12,286 bases of DNA from Hamiltosporidium magnivora (Eukaryota; Microsporidia; Dubosqiidae). Both the position numbers and the translations under genes were made by a program. The stretch covers positions 1-12,286 of the forward strand of contig PITI01000448.1 in NCBI GenBank assembly GCA_004325065.1, given 5' to 3'. The notes under the pieces are model-generated. The model was not told the origin of the DNA. It saw only the letters and a program-made list of their open reading frames with translations, and made no database searches. Below are positions 1 to 7,833 of this stretch, piece after piece (position 1 is the stretch's first letter; every line of letters starts with the position of its first letter).

Positions 1-530
1 TCACATATTATTTTTTCATCAAAAATTATTTTACTTGTAACAACTGATTGGATTAAATTTACATAGAAATATTGATTCGTCAAAGATTCACTAATTTGTA
101 AATAGTCTAATAATCTAAAAATACCACAAAATATTTTCTGATTAATAAAATAAATAAATAATTTTCGACTATGAATCAAGGATATAAACGTTTCAAATCC
201 TTCTAATGATATAATATTACTGAGATAAATTGGGTTCCTGTTCAAAGAAGTTTCGAGATATGTCTTGAGAAAATCAGATTGTGATAAAATGTATTTCGGA
301 ATGTGGAATTTTAAAACAACTACCTTTTTAAAATATATTTTTTTGTCATCTAAAGAATTATTCTCATTTCCAATCTTGAGAATATTTTTAAAATTTTGAT
401 ATTCATCAAAAACACCGATACATTCGTGTATTCTCCAGTATTTTACCGTAAAAATATCTTTCTTTAAAAAAACAAATTCAAATTTCTGTGAAATCGCATA
501 TATGAGTTCATAATAGAATATAAAAAGCAT
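1..530 (-). CDS. Partial 5' end of a probable secreted BTB-like/LRR family protein (runs off left edge)
   Basis: An open frame of 176 codons starts at the ATG at 530-528 and reaches the left edge without a stop. It begins with a hydrophobic stretch (MLFIFYYELIYAIS, residues 1-14) that may be a signal peptide, although a Glu at residue 8 weakens it. Residues 70-160 match, in order and spacing, residues 103-190 of the 794-residue protein at 7834-10218. YILSQSDFLKTY pairs with MLLNSNILKTSF, followed in both by an Asn/Ile/Leu block, a Ser-led amphipathic helix and a Leu/Ile-rich helix. That pattern resembles a BTB/POZ fold, but this is only a resemblance. A C-terminal LRR region would be expected beyond the edge. 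An in-frame ATG at 569-567 would add 13 residues including Lys and Arg. I prefer 530 because an ACC triplet sits just before it. I do not know the function; a host-exposed role is inferred from the N-terminus. Confidence 0.72.
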   Translation of the reverse strand, partial: MLFIFYYELIYAISQKFEFVFLKKDIFTVKYWRIHECIGVFDEYQNFKNILKIGNENNSLDDKKIYFKKVVVLKFHIPKYILSQSDFLKTYLETSLNRNPIYLSNIISLEGFETFISLIHSRKLFIYFINQKIFCGIFRLLDYLQISESLTNQYFYVNLIQSVVTSKIIFDEKIIC

Positions 531-569
531 GCGGTAACGAAAAAAAAAACATTTATCGATATAATACAT
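531..569 (-). promoter_or_regulatory. Putative core promoter of the left-edge gene
   Basis: Reading on the minus strand, TTACCGC lies directly before the ATG at 530 and a TATTATAT stretch lies about 29-36 bases upstream, separated by a run of T. The C-containing triplet against the start codon matches the usual microsporidian initiator position. The wording resembles the other LRR-family gene (ACCTGC-ATG) more than the Dicer gene (ACCACCCTA-ATG). In a sequence this AT-rich the TATA-like part alone carries little weight. Confidence 0.4.
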
Positions 570-570
570 A

Positions 571-1771
571 TTAAAAGATAAATATCTTTATGGATCAAAT
601 CTTAGAATAAATTTAACAAATAGATTCAAACTGTCAATCCCTTATTCTGTAATGATATTTATTTTCGTTGAATTTATCCATAATTTACTGGTAAAAATTA
701 TATTATAGTATGATAATGGTTCATATTTCTTTTTGTTCTCGAAAGTCGATTTTTATTCAACAAATTTTAAATTATAAACACGATTTAATCCTGTACTTAC
801 ATAGGAAGAATAATATATAGCATGAAGTTTGCAACTTTTGCTTGCTTGGTATTTTACATACCCGAAAAATAGACGAAAGCTAAGTAAACAACTTCATTGT
901 ATTCACATCCACGATTTCGACTTTTTCGAATCCCAGTGGGATTTAAACCAATGTTTCACCAAAAAATGTATTATATTATTTCTTTTAGTACAAACTGAAA
1001 TTTTGTACGTTTATAGACCATATTCATAATTTTTAAAGGCATTTTTTTTATTTTATCAAAACTTTTTCATCAGGTAAATCAAAAAATATTTGCTATCATG
1101 TGGATTGCGCTAAAAAAACCAAATCATATTTTTAGGTTTTACAACTTAAATATATAAATAGTCTATTTGAAATCACCGCTAATATATCTTCTCTTATATA
1201 TTTTTACTTATCAGTATATCTAGTTCATTCTAATGATAAAACGATCCTACTTAGTTTCAGATCTGCTCACATTTATAATACATAATTATTTACATTTTGC
1301 TTACACGACTAAAATTTCATTGTTTAACAAACATGTATATGCTACATTTAAATTATTCGGTATAATATTTTCACGTATAAAAATTGACCTAAATAAGTAT
1401 TCAAATAATAAAATATACTGAAATGCAATTAATTTTCTTATGTTTTTAAAATTTGTTTTAGACTTTAACATATTTAAACAGGTGTTTTCTCATAATATCA
1501 ACCTTATCTGACAATTAAATTAAAGATATTATACGGTTTGTTTTTAATAAACATAAATTCTTATTCTCTTATACTTACATAATTTTGAAAAGGAGCTAAG
1601 TTTGAAATACGTCTCTATCAAGATATCGTAATTCCGCTCGCCATACTTTTGCTTAAATATAATTTATTATTTTAAGAATTAAACGCGTTATATTTTTTTT
1701 ATTATGTTTCATCACTTATTCCTAGGCTTTTTCCTATTCATTTTGGTACCGGTTTTTTGTTTTTAAATTAT
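571..1771. other. Gene-free AT-rich spacer
   Basis: No convincing gene was found. Short frames at 829-1029 and 1233-1421 on the plus strand have no recognisable domain, no C-rich initiator triplet before their ATG, and lengths expected by chance at this base composition. The stretch 880-960 is slightly richer in G+C than its surroundings. Its minus-strand translation is broken by stops and matches nothing I recognise. Confidence 0.6.
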
Positions 1772-1918
1772 TTAATTAAATATAGACAATAACATTTTAT
1801 TCAGTTCAATACTATCTTCCACCTCTTTACCAACAGTATTTGCGTCTTCTAAACCCGACATTTCTTTTAGATCTATTTTCAGTTCCTCAAATTAATTTCA
1901 CCGTCTGAAATACGGAGT
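1772..1918 (-). pseudogene. Decayed 3' end of an unidentified protein gene
   Basis: On the minus strand a 39-codon open frame covers 1775-1891 and ends at a TAA at 1774-1772. Its residues have a normal mixed, acidic, protein-like composition (for example MSGLEDANTVGKEVEDSIEL), unlike the Phe/Ile/Lys-rich noise of surrounding frames. An in-frame stop at 1892-1894 cuts it off. Just upstream another frame reads LRISDGEIN, which would continue into it after one frameshift. The stretch has more G+C than the spacer around it. The parent family is not recognised, and the fragment is short enough that chance cannot be excluded. Confidence 0.33.
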
Positions 1919-1962
1919 TTTATTTTTTTTATTCTTTAATCTTAGAAACTAAATCAAATAAT

Positions 1963-2138
1963 ATATTAAACATTTAAAGAATTTAGGAATTAAAGAGTAA
2001 TCGAATTATCACAAACCATATCACCATTTGCTATTTAAAAATCTCAAATTATATTAAACATTAAAAGAATTTAGGAATTAAAGAGTAATCGAATTATCAC
2101 AAACCATATCACCATTTGCTATTTAAAAATCTCAAATT
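1963..2138. repeat. 88-bp tandem duplication (two copies, one mismatch)
   Basis: Bases 1963-2050 and 2051-2138 are head-to-tail copies of an 88-bp unit that differ only at 1975 (T) versus 2063 (A). A much weaker partial third copy may follow at about 2139-2172, sharing roughly 18 of 24 aligned bases in the unit's first part. The near identity means the duplication is recent or kept uniform. It lies just past the 3' end of the Dicer gene, beyond a likely polyadenylation signal, and has no coding potential that I can see. Confidence 0.95.
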
Positions 2139-2183
2139 ATATAAATAGCTTTAAAAGAAGTCAGAAATTTAACTTATAAACAT

Positions 2184-2189
2184 TTTATT
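2184..2189 (-). terminator. Candidate polyadenylation signal of the Dicer gene
   Basis: The minus strand reads AATAAA about 47 bases past the TGA stop of the Dicer gene, a usual distance for a 3' end. The hexamer is common by chance in DNA this AT-rich, so only its position supports the call. The 88-bp tandem repeat begins about 45 bases further downstream. Confidence 0.4.
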
Positions 2190-2235
2190 GAAAATAATAT
2201 TAGTTTTAAAAATAGTTTTCAAAATTGGATGTTTC

Positions 2236-5200
2236 TCATCTTGATGAATCTACACATACATTGAGAACATCATAAAAATTTTTGTTAAAATATGTTTCAA
2301 AAATATCAAAATCAATGTTCATATCAATTGCTATTGCACCACAAACGGCTTCAAATAAATCCCCAAACATTTTATTAACTTTATTACCATCTTTAATTAA
2401 TCCTAAACTAATTTGATGAAGATCATCTTTAGAAAAATGGGTATGAGTATGCCACACCAGATTTGATTTAAATAATGCTCTGGCTAAAGAATAATTATTG
2501 ACAAAACTTTTTCTTAGAGAATGCAAACCGGATGGATCAAGATTTTTATTTTCATTAAATATTTTCCGTGTAATACATAAATCTAAAATACAATCACCAA
2601 GTAATTCAAGCTTATTAAAATGTATTGATCCTAAAACATTTGAATAAGAAGATGGATGAATCAATGCCTTTTCTATTAAACCTTTATTTTTAAACTTATA
2701 ATTTAAAATTTTTTCTACATTTTCGATTTCATATTCTTTCAATATTTCCTTATAAAGACAGATTTCTTCAATAAGAGAGTTTTTTTCAGGAAGATTATGT
2801 AATGGTTCAATAATATTAATTTTATATATAAAGTCACTTGCTCTTTTAATACCAAATTCTATAAAATGAGCGCCTATAATTGCTTCTAAAATATCAGCAC
2901 ATGTCTTTTTTGATAGAATAAATTTACCAATTTCTTTCTCATTTGCATTTTTTTTATTAAGTAACCTATTTAAATAAAATGATTGATCGTTATTTTGAAA
3001 TATACTTTCAGTTTTAAAAATTTTAAGCAATTCAAATAATTTATTCGTATATTCGGGATTTACACAATCTTTTAAGTACATAAAAATATTTGGTGCTTGG
3101 AAAAGTTTGTCACAGTAAGGAATAAAGCTAAAATAGTATGGTATACTAAGTTTTTTTGCTATTTCAAATAAATGATCATTTGAAATAAATGAATCTTTCT
3201 TGGTGACAATATATTTTAAATTTTCATTTGCTACCAAAAGAAGATGTTTTGATACAATAAATTTTAATACAGAATCGCCTAAAAATTCTAAACGTTCATA
3301 ATCATATTCAACACCTCTATTTCCGAAAGAAGATGATCTAAGTGAAAGACATTGTGACATAAGTTGGGAATTTATACAAATTCCAAGTTTATTTTTGAGT
3401 TCAAAAGCAAGGGAAACGGATTCAAAAGCGTAAAAATATTTCTTAAATTTTTGAAACTTAAAAAATTCTGATTTTTTAATACCAGTATTGCGTACTAGTT
3501 CACTGCTGAGTGTATTTATGACAGATGTTTCCCCCTTCAGACTGTATAAAGTTCCGTCAAAAAGCAATTTCATATCTTCTGGATCGTTTTTTAATTTAAT
3601 ATCATATTTCTGTTGAAAATATTTATAAAACGAAATACTTTTATCGTCTAGACTTTCATATTTGTCTAAACTAGTAAAATTCTTCTTTGAATGAATTGAA
3701 AAATTGCAAAAATTTTTAAATGTATAGAAAAATCCACTAAATGGATTAAAAAATATTTCTTCTTTTAAATTCAAAAGTTCACATTCATAAACATTTTTTC
3801 TTAAAAAATTTCTTGAAAAATTGTAAATGAAATTCATATTTACACTTCCATTTTTAATTGGAACGTAGTAATAACAATAATCTTTCGTTATCTCGGAAGA
3901 GGTAGTTGTTTTCTTAAAATACAAAGAAAAAATTGCAATTTGATAAAATAACAAATAAAATAGGTCTTCTGATGAAAATCTTACAGATTTTAAAAACTTA
4001 ATTTCTATTCCTTTGAAATTTACTGACTCTATAAATGATTCACCGCAGCAAATACCAACATCATCGTCACTTTCACTTCCCTCGTTAAAAACATACAAAA
4101 AGTAAATAGTTGGATAAAACGAAAGACACTTGGGTTGCAATTGATGAAAAGTACTGATGTCACATGTTCTTTCAGAAGAATTATTTATTTCTAAATTTAT
4201 AGAATATTTTTTCTTAAAAGCCAAAGAAAACATTTCCGGTTTCATTATTGGATCTTTTGAAAACAATTGAAACGACTCTTCTCTTATTTCGTTTAATTTA
4301 TTTCTTAAATCTAATATATCGTTAGAAATATCTATTCGATATATTTTTTTCACCAAGTCAAAATAGACAAAATTTTCATTGATAAATCTAGTTGTTATTG
4401 GCAATAAATAGTCATTTATTAGTTTTTCATCATATAATGATTGTAATATATTCAATGCAGCATCTTTTTGCGATTCTTTCTTTGTGGGATATACCTTACT
4501 GATATGAATGTTTGAAAAAATGAAATGATTGTGTATTCTTGGTAAAATAATAATACAGACAAAACCACTAGGTTGTGATTCGTATTTACTTTGGATAGAC
4601 AAATTTCTTATAAATAAAAAATTATCATCAAATACATTTTTAAGAAGATAAAAAAAATTAGTGAGTATAAGAAATGCTGAATCAAGTGAAACGTAAGCTG
4701 AAGTAGGAGGAATATACAATTCGGGTTCAATAGATTTTAAATAATTAAAAAGTTCTAATTTCTTATCGTTGGACATAAGATTATTGTTTAAGTCTTCATC
4801 GGATTCCTTATTTATACAAGAATTTCTTAGATATTTAATTTCAATAAACTTTTTCAATGGTGCATCTGATCTATTAAATACAAATATTTCCTTAAATGGT
4901 TTTGCCGCCATTTCTATATTAATATATTCATAAAAAACCAGAATACTGTTTTCAAAATTTATATTGGAAATTTTTTCATCCAAATAAAAAATATTTTTGT
5001 ATGTTTTTGACAAAATTTCAACCACAAATTTATTCGTTGTAGAAATATAAAAATCAAGGTTCGAATTATCTTTTAAAATATCTTTAAGCTTTTGATATTT
5101 TCTTTCATTTATCGCAAGTATATTGTTTTCCTCAGTATTTTTATTGTTATTCAGTATATTATATGTGTTATTGTCATTTTGATTTCCTATGGTAAGATAT

Positions 5201-5961
5201 TTAGAGTCTTCAATATATTTATTTTCTTTAATTTTATTTACATCTACATTATCAAGGTTATGACCATTATTTAATAAATCCATTGACAATTTATAACTTA
5301 TTTTTTCTAAAAAGGATATATTTTTAATTATTTCAACAAATTTAAATATTTTTTGCGGGTGAGTTTCTTTTTTAATAGCTGATTCAAATATTTTCTTTAA
5401 TTCAATATATTTCAACACATTTTCATCAATGACGGATTCTAAAATATATAGTTTAATAGATGGTTTATTATTAGAAACATTTGAATTATTTATTTTTGAA
5501 TGTAAATAAATCGGATCTAAGTAATTTATTTTTCTTAAAAAAGATCTTACAACTAATGGACGTGTTATATTAGGAATACCGTTTAAAATACAATCCCTTA
5601 TTTTTAAATAGTAGAAATGTTTGAAAATACTCGAAAATTCTTTTTTGATTTCATCAAGTCTTATTATTAGAATATCAAACATTTCTGTAGTTAAAATACC
5701 GTGTTTTGACAAATAAAAAAATTTTAAAGGTGTAATCATTATTTTTGGAAATATGGTGTTTTGATATATTATATCGTATACTGATGTAGTGCGAAGATCA
5801 ATGACTTCTTCATCATATTTCTCTGTGCTGGTTTGTTCAACTATCAGTAGAATTCTATCAAAATCGTGGATATATTTTTTTATTTCACTGGTCGTAAATT
5901 CATTTTCTAAAAATATTTCATTTCTTATATTATTAGAATTATTATCTATAATACTGTTCAT
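2236..5961 (-). CDS. DCR: Dicer-like ribonuclease III with vestigial helicase
   Basis: Dicer cuts double-stranded RNA into small RNAs for Argonaute-based silencing, mostly in the cytoplasm. The 1241-residue protein has the Dicer order. Residues 35-110 align with a RecA1 helicase lobe: ITP at 76-78 corresponds to motif Ic, and RLDEI at 101-105 stands where DECH belongs. A degenerate RecA2 lobe spans about 300-380. A dimerisation (DUF283) domain spans about 418-522, and probable platform/PAZ regions about 610-800. RNase IIIa (about 855-1045) carries ERLEFLGD with E892, D896, D1023 and E1026. RNase IIIb (about 1085-1230) carries KLELLGD with E1119, D1123, D1201 and E1204. Both cutting centres look intact. 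There is no GxGKT, no QxxGRxxR and no C-terminal dsRNA-binding domain. Asn-rich low complexity fills about 230-283. The start is firm: an in-frame TAA lies shortly upstream and a CCC initiator touches the ATG. No introns are evident. Confidence 0.93.
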   Translation of the reverse strand: MNSIIDNNSNNIRNEIFLENEFTTSEIKKYIHDFDRILLIVEQTSTEKYDEEVIDLRTTSVYDIIYQNTIFPKIMITPLKFFYLSKHGILTTEMFDILIIRLDEIKKEFSSIFKHFYYLKIRDCILNGIPNITRPLVVRSFLRKINYLDPIYLHSKINNSNVSNNKPSIKLYILESVIDENVLKYIELKKIFESAIKKETHPQKIFKFVEIIKNISFLEKISYKLSMDLLNNGHNLDNVDVNKIKENKYIEDSKYLTIGNQNDNNTYNILNNNKNTEENNILAINERKYQKLKDILKDNSNLDFYISTTNKFVVEILSKTYKNIFYLDEKISNINFENSILVFYEYINIEMAAKPFKEIFVFNRSDAPLKKFIEIKYLRNSCINKESDEDLNNNLMSNDKKLELFNYLKSIEPELYIPPTSAYVSLDSAFLILTNFFYLLKNVFDDNFLFIRNLSIQSKYESQPSGFVCIIILPRIHNHFIFSNIHISKVYPTKKESQKDAALNILQSLYDEKLINDYLLPITTRFINENFVYFDLVKKIYRIDISNDILDLRNKLNEIREESFQLFSKDPIMKPEMFSLAFKKKYSINLEINNSSERTCDISTFHQLQPKCLSFYPTIYFLYVFNEGSESDDDVGICCGESFIESVNFKGIEIKFLKSVRFSSEDLFYLLFYQIAIFSLYFKKTTTSSEITKDYCYYYVPIKNGSVNMNFIYNFSRNFLRKNVYECELLNLKEEIFFNPFSGFFYTFKNFCNFSIHSKKNFTSLDKYESLDDKSISFYKYFQQKYDIKLKNDPEDMKLLFDGTLYSLKGETSVINTLSSELVRNTGIKKSEFFKFQKFKKYFYAFESVSLAFELKNKLGICINSQLMSQCLSLRSSSFGNRGVEYDYERLEFLGDSVLKFIVSKHLLLVANENLKYIVTKKDSFISNDHLFEIAKKLSIPYYFSFIPYCDKLFQAPNIFMYLKDCVNPEYTNKLFELLKIFKTESIFQNNDQSFYLNRLLNKKNANEKEIGKFILSKKTCADILEAIIGAHFIEFGIKRASDFIYKINIIEPLHNLPEKNSLIEEICLYKEILKEYEIENVEKILNYKFKNKGLIEKALIHPSSYSNVLGSIHFNKLELLGDCILDLCITRKIFNENKNLDPSGLHSLRKSFVNNYSLARALFKSNLVWHTHTHFSKDDLHQISLGLIKDGNKVNKMFGDLFEAVCGAIAIDMNIDFDIFETYFNKNFYDVLNVCVDSSR

Positions 5962-5993
5962 TAGGGTGGTTTTTTATTCAAGTAAAATATAAA
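5962..5993 (-). promoter_or_regulatory. Core promoter and CCC initiator of the Dicer gene
   Basis: On the minus strand ACCACCCTA (5970-5962) runs directly into the ATG, and TTTATATTTTA (5993-5983) lies 22-32 bases upstream. A CCC motif within a few bases of the start codon plus a TATA-like box is the typical microsporidian arrangement, giving very short or no 5' leaders. An in-frame TAA between the two elements rules out a longer N-terminus. This supports the absence of helicase motif I being real rather than a start-site error. Confidence 0.68.
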
Positions 5994-7150
5994 TATTAAA
6001 AAAAGTAAACCTTTTTTATATATTGATGACTCAATATGGAAAAATACTTAAGCAGATATAAAACCTCATAATGTGGTGGTTATATCCCGGCTTTAAATTC
6101 CCAAAATAGTAATAGATTTAAATACTCAAAACATAATATGAGCTTCTTTTCGAAAGCAGTCTGAAAATGGATACTAAGATAAGAATGAATAATAATGTGA
6201 AAACCCATTTCTAAATTCGAGATAATAGACTAGTATAGTTGTTTTTGAAAAAAAATCTAAATGTAAAAACTCATCGCATTTGGAATTATTTTACAAGATT
6301 GCCTTCGAATTTCTGTATATAAAAACCAAAGATGCATGGCTTTTTAAATAACAGTTTGGTTCTTAATTATGGATTTAATGTGGAATTGATTTCATATGTG
6401 ATAACCCGGAACGAAATTGTGAAAGAATACCGTAAGATGCATCTTAAAATGTTATAAATACTCATGAATTTAGAGGCATATATTTAGTCGATAGTACTCA
6501 AAAAAAATTGAAATTATTTTTGATGACAAAGAGAATTGCAGTTAAAGCCAAATATCAATGAGAAAATGAAAAATAACTAATTATGGAATAAAATGTACCG
6601 AAATAGACATTTATTGCTTGGTATAAAAATACAAACCAATAGAGAAGAAGTTGTTGGGAAAACAAACAAAAAAGTTGGTAACTGAAACTTGTAGGTGTAG
6701 AAACTAAAAAGTAAACGTTGACGAACATGGAATTAAAGTCAATTAAAAAAACATGCTAAATAAAACTGTAAAAAGATTAGAATAAAGAAACAATAAAAAA
6801 ACTAAATGACCTAATATTTATTAAATTTAATATTTGTTCATTTATAACATCTAGGTTTTAGTTATTTAGAGAATGCAATTTATATATCTAGCTACATCTC
6901 ATTGTTGCATTATTAGTTGTACCTCACTAAATATTTAATTTATGGGTCTAAATTCTCAGGCTATATTCTTATGTATCTCAATTAAACTATTCTTATTCTT
7001 CTGCTAATAATATATTTTAATTCGAAATATAGCAATATATTTTCTTTCCCTTGTTTAAATTTCATTTATTGCGGTATATCACGGAATTATCCGAATAAAA
7101 CATTTATCGCTTCAAACTTATAGAATTTTAAATGTATTTATTTTTAGGTT

Positions 7151-7182
7151 AAGGTTTCAAAAACCTGAAATTTTGAAACCTT
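7151..7182. repeat. Perfect 12-bp inverted repeat (hairpin) followed by a T-run
   Basis: AAGGTTTCAAAA at 7151-7162 is the exact reverse complement of TTTTGAAACCTT at 7171-7182, with an 8-base loop. Inside it, AGGTTT (7152-7157) can instead pair with AAACCT (7161-7166), so two exclusive foldings are possible. Nine T residues follow at 7191-7199. Read on the plus strand this resembles the 3' end of a small transcript such as a Pol III product, but no promoter boxes or known RNA were recognised. Confidence 0.6.
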
Positions 7183-7537
7183 GGGCTTTGTTTTTTTTTA
7201 CTATGGTTATAATTAAACACATATAATGTCATTTATTGTGTAAAATTAAAGATTATATTATTTAATATTGATTATTAAAATCATTTTTCTTTTCTCGCAA
7301 AATCTAATTTGCTATTTATTCAATAGCTTTGCAATTTTTTTCTGATTAGATCTATTATAAGTTTCTGTTAGGAAGATATAAGCATCTTATAACGCATTCT
7401 AAAACTTATCTTGTATTAGTTAAAAATATTCTTTGTAGCACTAATTTAGATAATTCATTCGGACAAAGTCGAATCATCTTTAAATTTTATAAACAAAATA
7501 TAATGTCTTAATAAATCAGAAAGAGTTTTTTTTGTTA

Positions 7538-7639
7538 ATCTAGGTCAAATATTCTGTTAGATTTTTATAAAATCTTTGATTTGGGCTTTTAAACAACCTA
7601 TGCATATTTCTTTCTTCGATATATGTTGTTGACCTAGAT
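7538..7639. repeat. 11-bp inverted repeat with 80-bp spacer
   Basis: ATCTAGGTCAA at 7538-7548 is the exact reverse complement of TTGACCTAGAT at 7629-7639. The arms hold four G/C positions each, more than the surroundings. They lie about 200-300 bases upstream of the LRR gene start and could be a protein-binding pair, the ends of a tiny element, or coincidence. Confidence 0.4.
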
Positions 7640-7803
7640 ATTCGTAAATACTCGTATTTTCTAGATATATGACAATGATCGATAAAGAGCGCCATTGATT
7701 GGAAATTTATTTTTCTTGGTATTTCAGATTGTTCCTTTTATCATTATTTTATCTCTTCATATCAAAAAAGAAAAGGTTTTTATCGGTAATTAATTAATTT
7801 TTG

Positions 7804-7833
7804 TAATATATAACGAAAACTTCCGAAACCTGC
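7804..7833 (+). promoter_or_regulatory. Putative core promoter of the LRR gene
   Basis: A TATA-like TAATATATAAC at 7804-7814 sits about 20-30 bases before the ATG at 7834, and GAAACCTGC abuts the ATG. An in-frame TAA at 7804-7806 with no ATG between fixes the start codon. The initiator has only two consecutive C, unlike the CCC of the Dicer gene, and resembles the context of the left-edge paralogue. Confidence 0.5.

Larger units (their letters stand above)
5994..7803. other. Divergent intergenic spacer with strand-biased composition
   Basis: This 1.8-kb spacer separates the divergently transcribed Dicer and LRR genes. From about 6000 to 6830 the plus strand is rich in A. From about 6830 onward it is rich in T. 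A short ATG frame at 6332-6457 (41 codons) and a stop-broken frame at about 6500-6775 (fragments such as KYKPIEKKLLGKQTKKL) look faintly coding, but neither is identifiable and their stop density is near chance. The perfect hairpin and the inverted repeat inside the spacer are listed separately. No RNA gene was recognised. Confidence 0.5.

Noticed and set aside
829..1029. 66-codon plus-strand frame
   Set aside because: No domain, no C-rich initiator triplet before the ATG, and a Phe/Ile-rich chance composition.
1233..1421. 62-codon plus-strand frame
   Set aside because: Ordinary length for a chance frame in AT-rich DNA and no recognisable feature.
5092..5992. Two plus-strand frames inside or overlapping the 5' half of the Dicer gene
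   Set aside because: Antisense shadows of the Dicer coding sequence, rich in Ile and Phe as expected from reversed Asn/Lys codons.
6332..6457. 41-codon plus-strand frame that might belong to a DNA transposon
   Set aside because: I tried to match it and the following 300 bases to Merlin/IS1595-type transposases. No DDE residues or consistent motif order were found.
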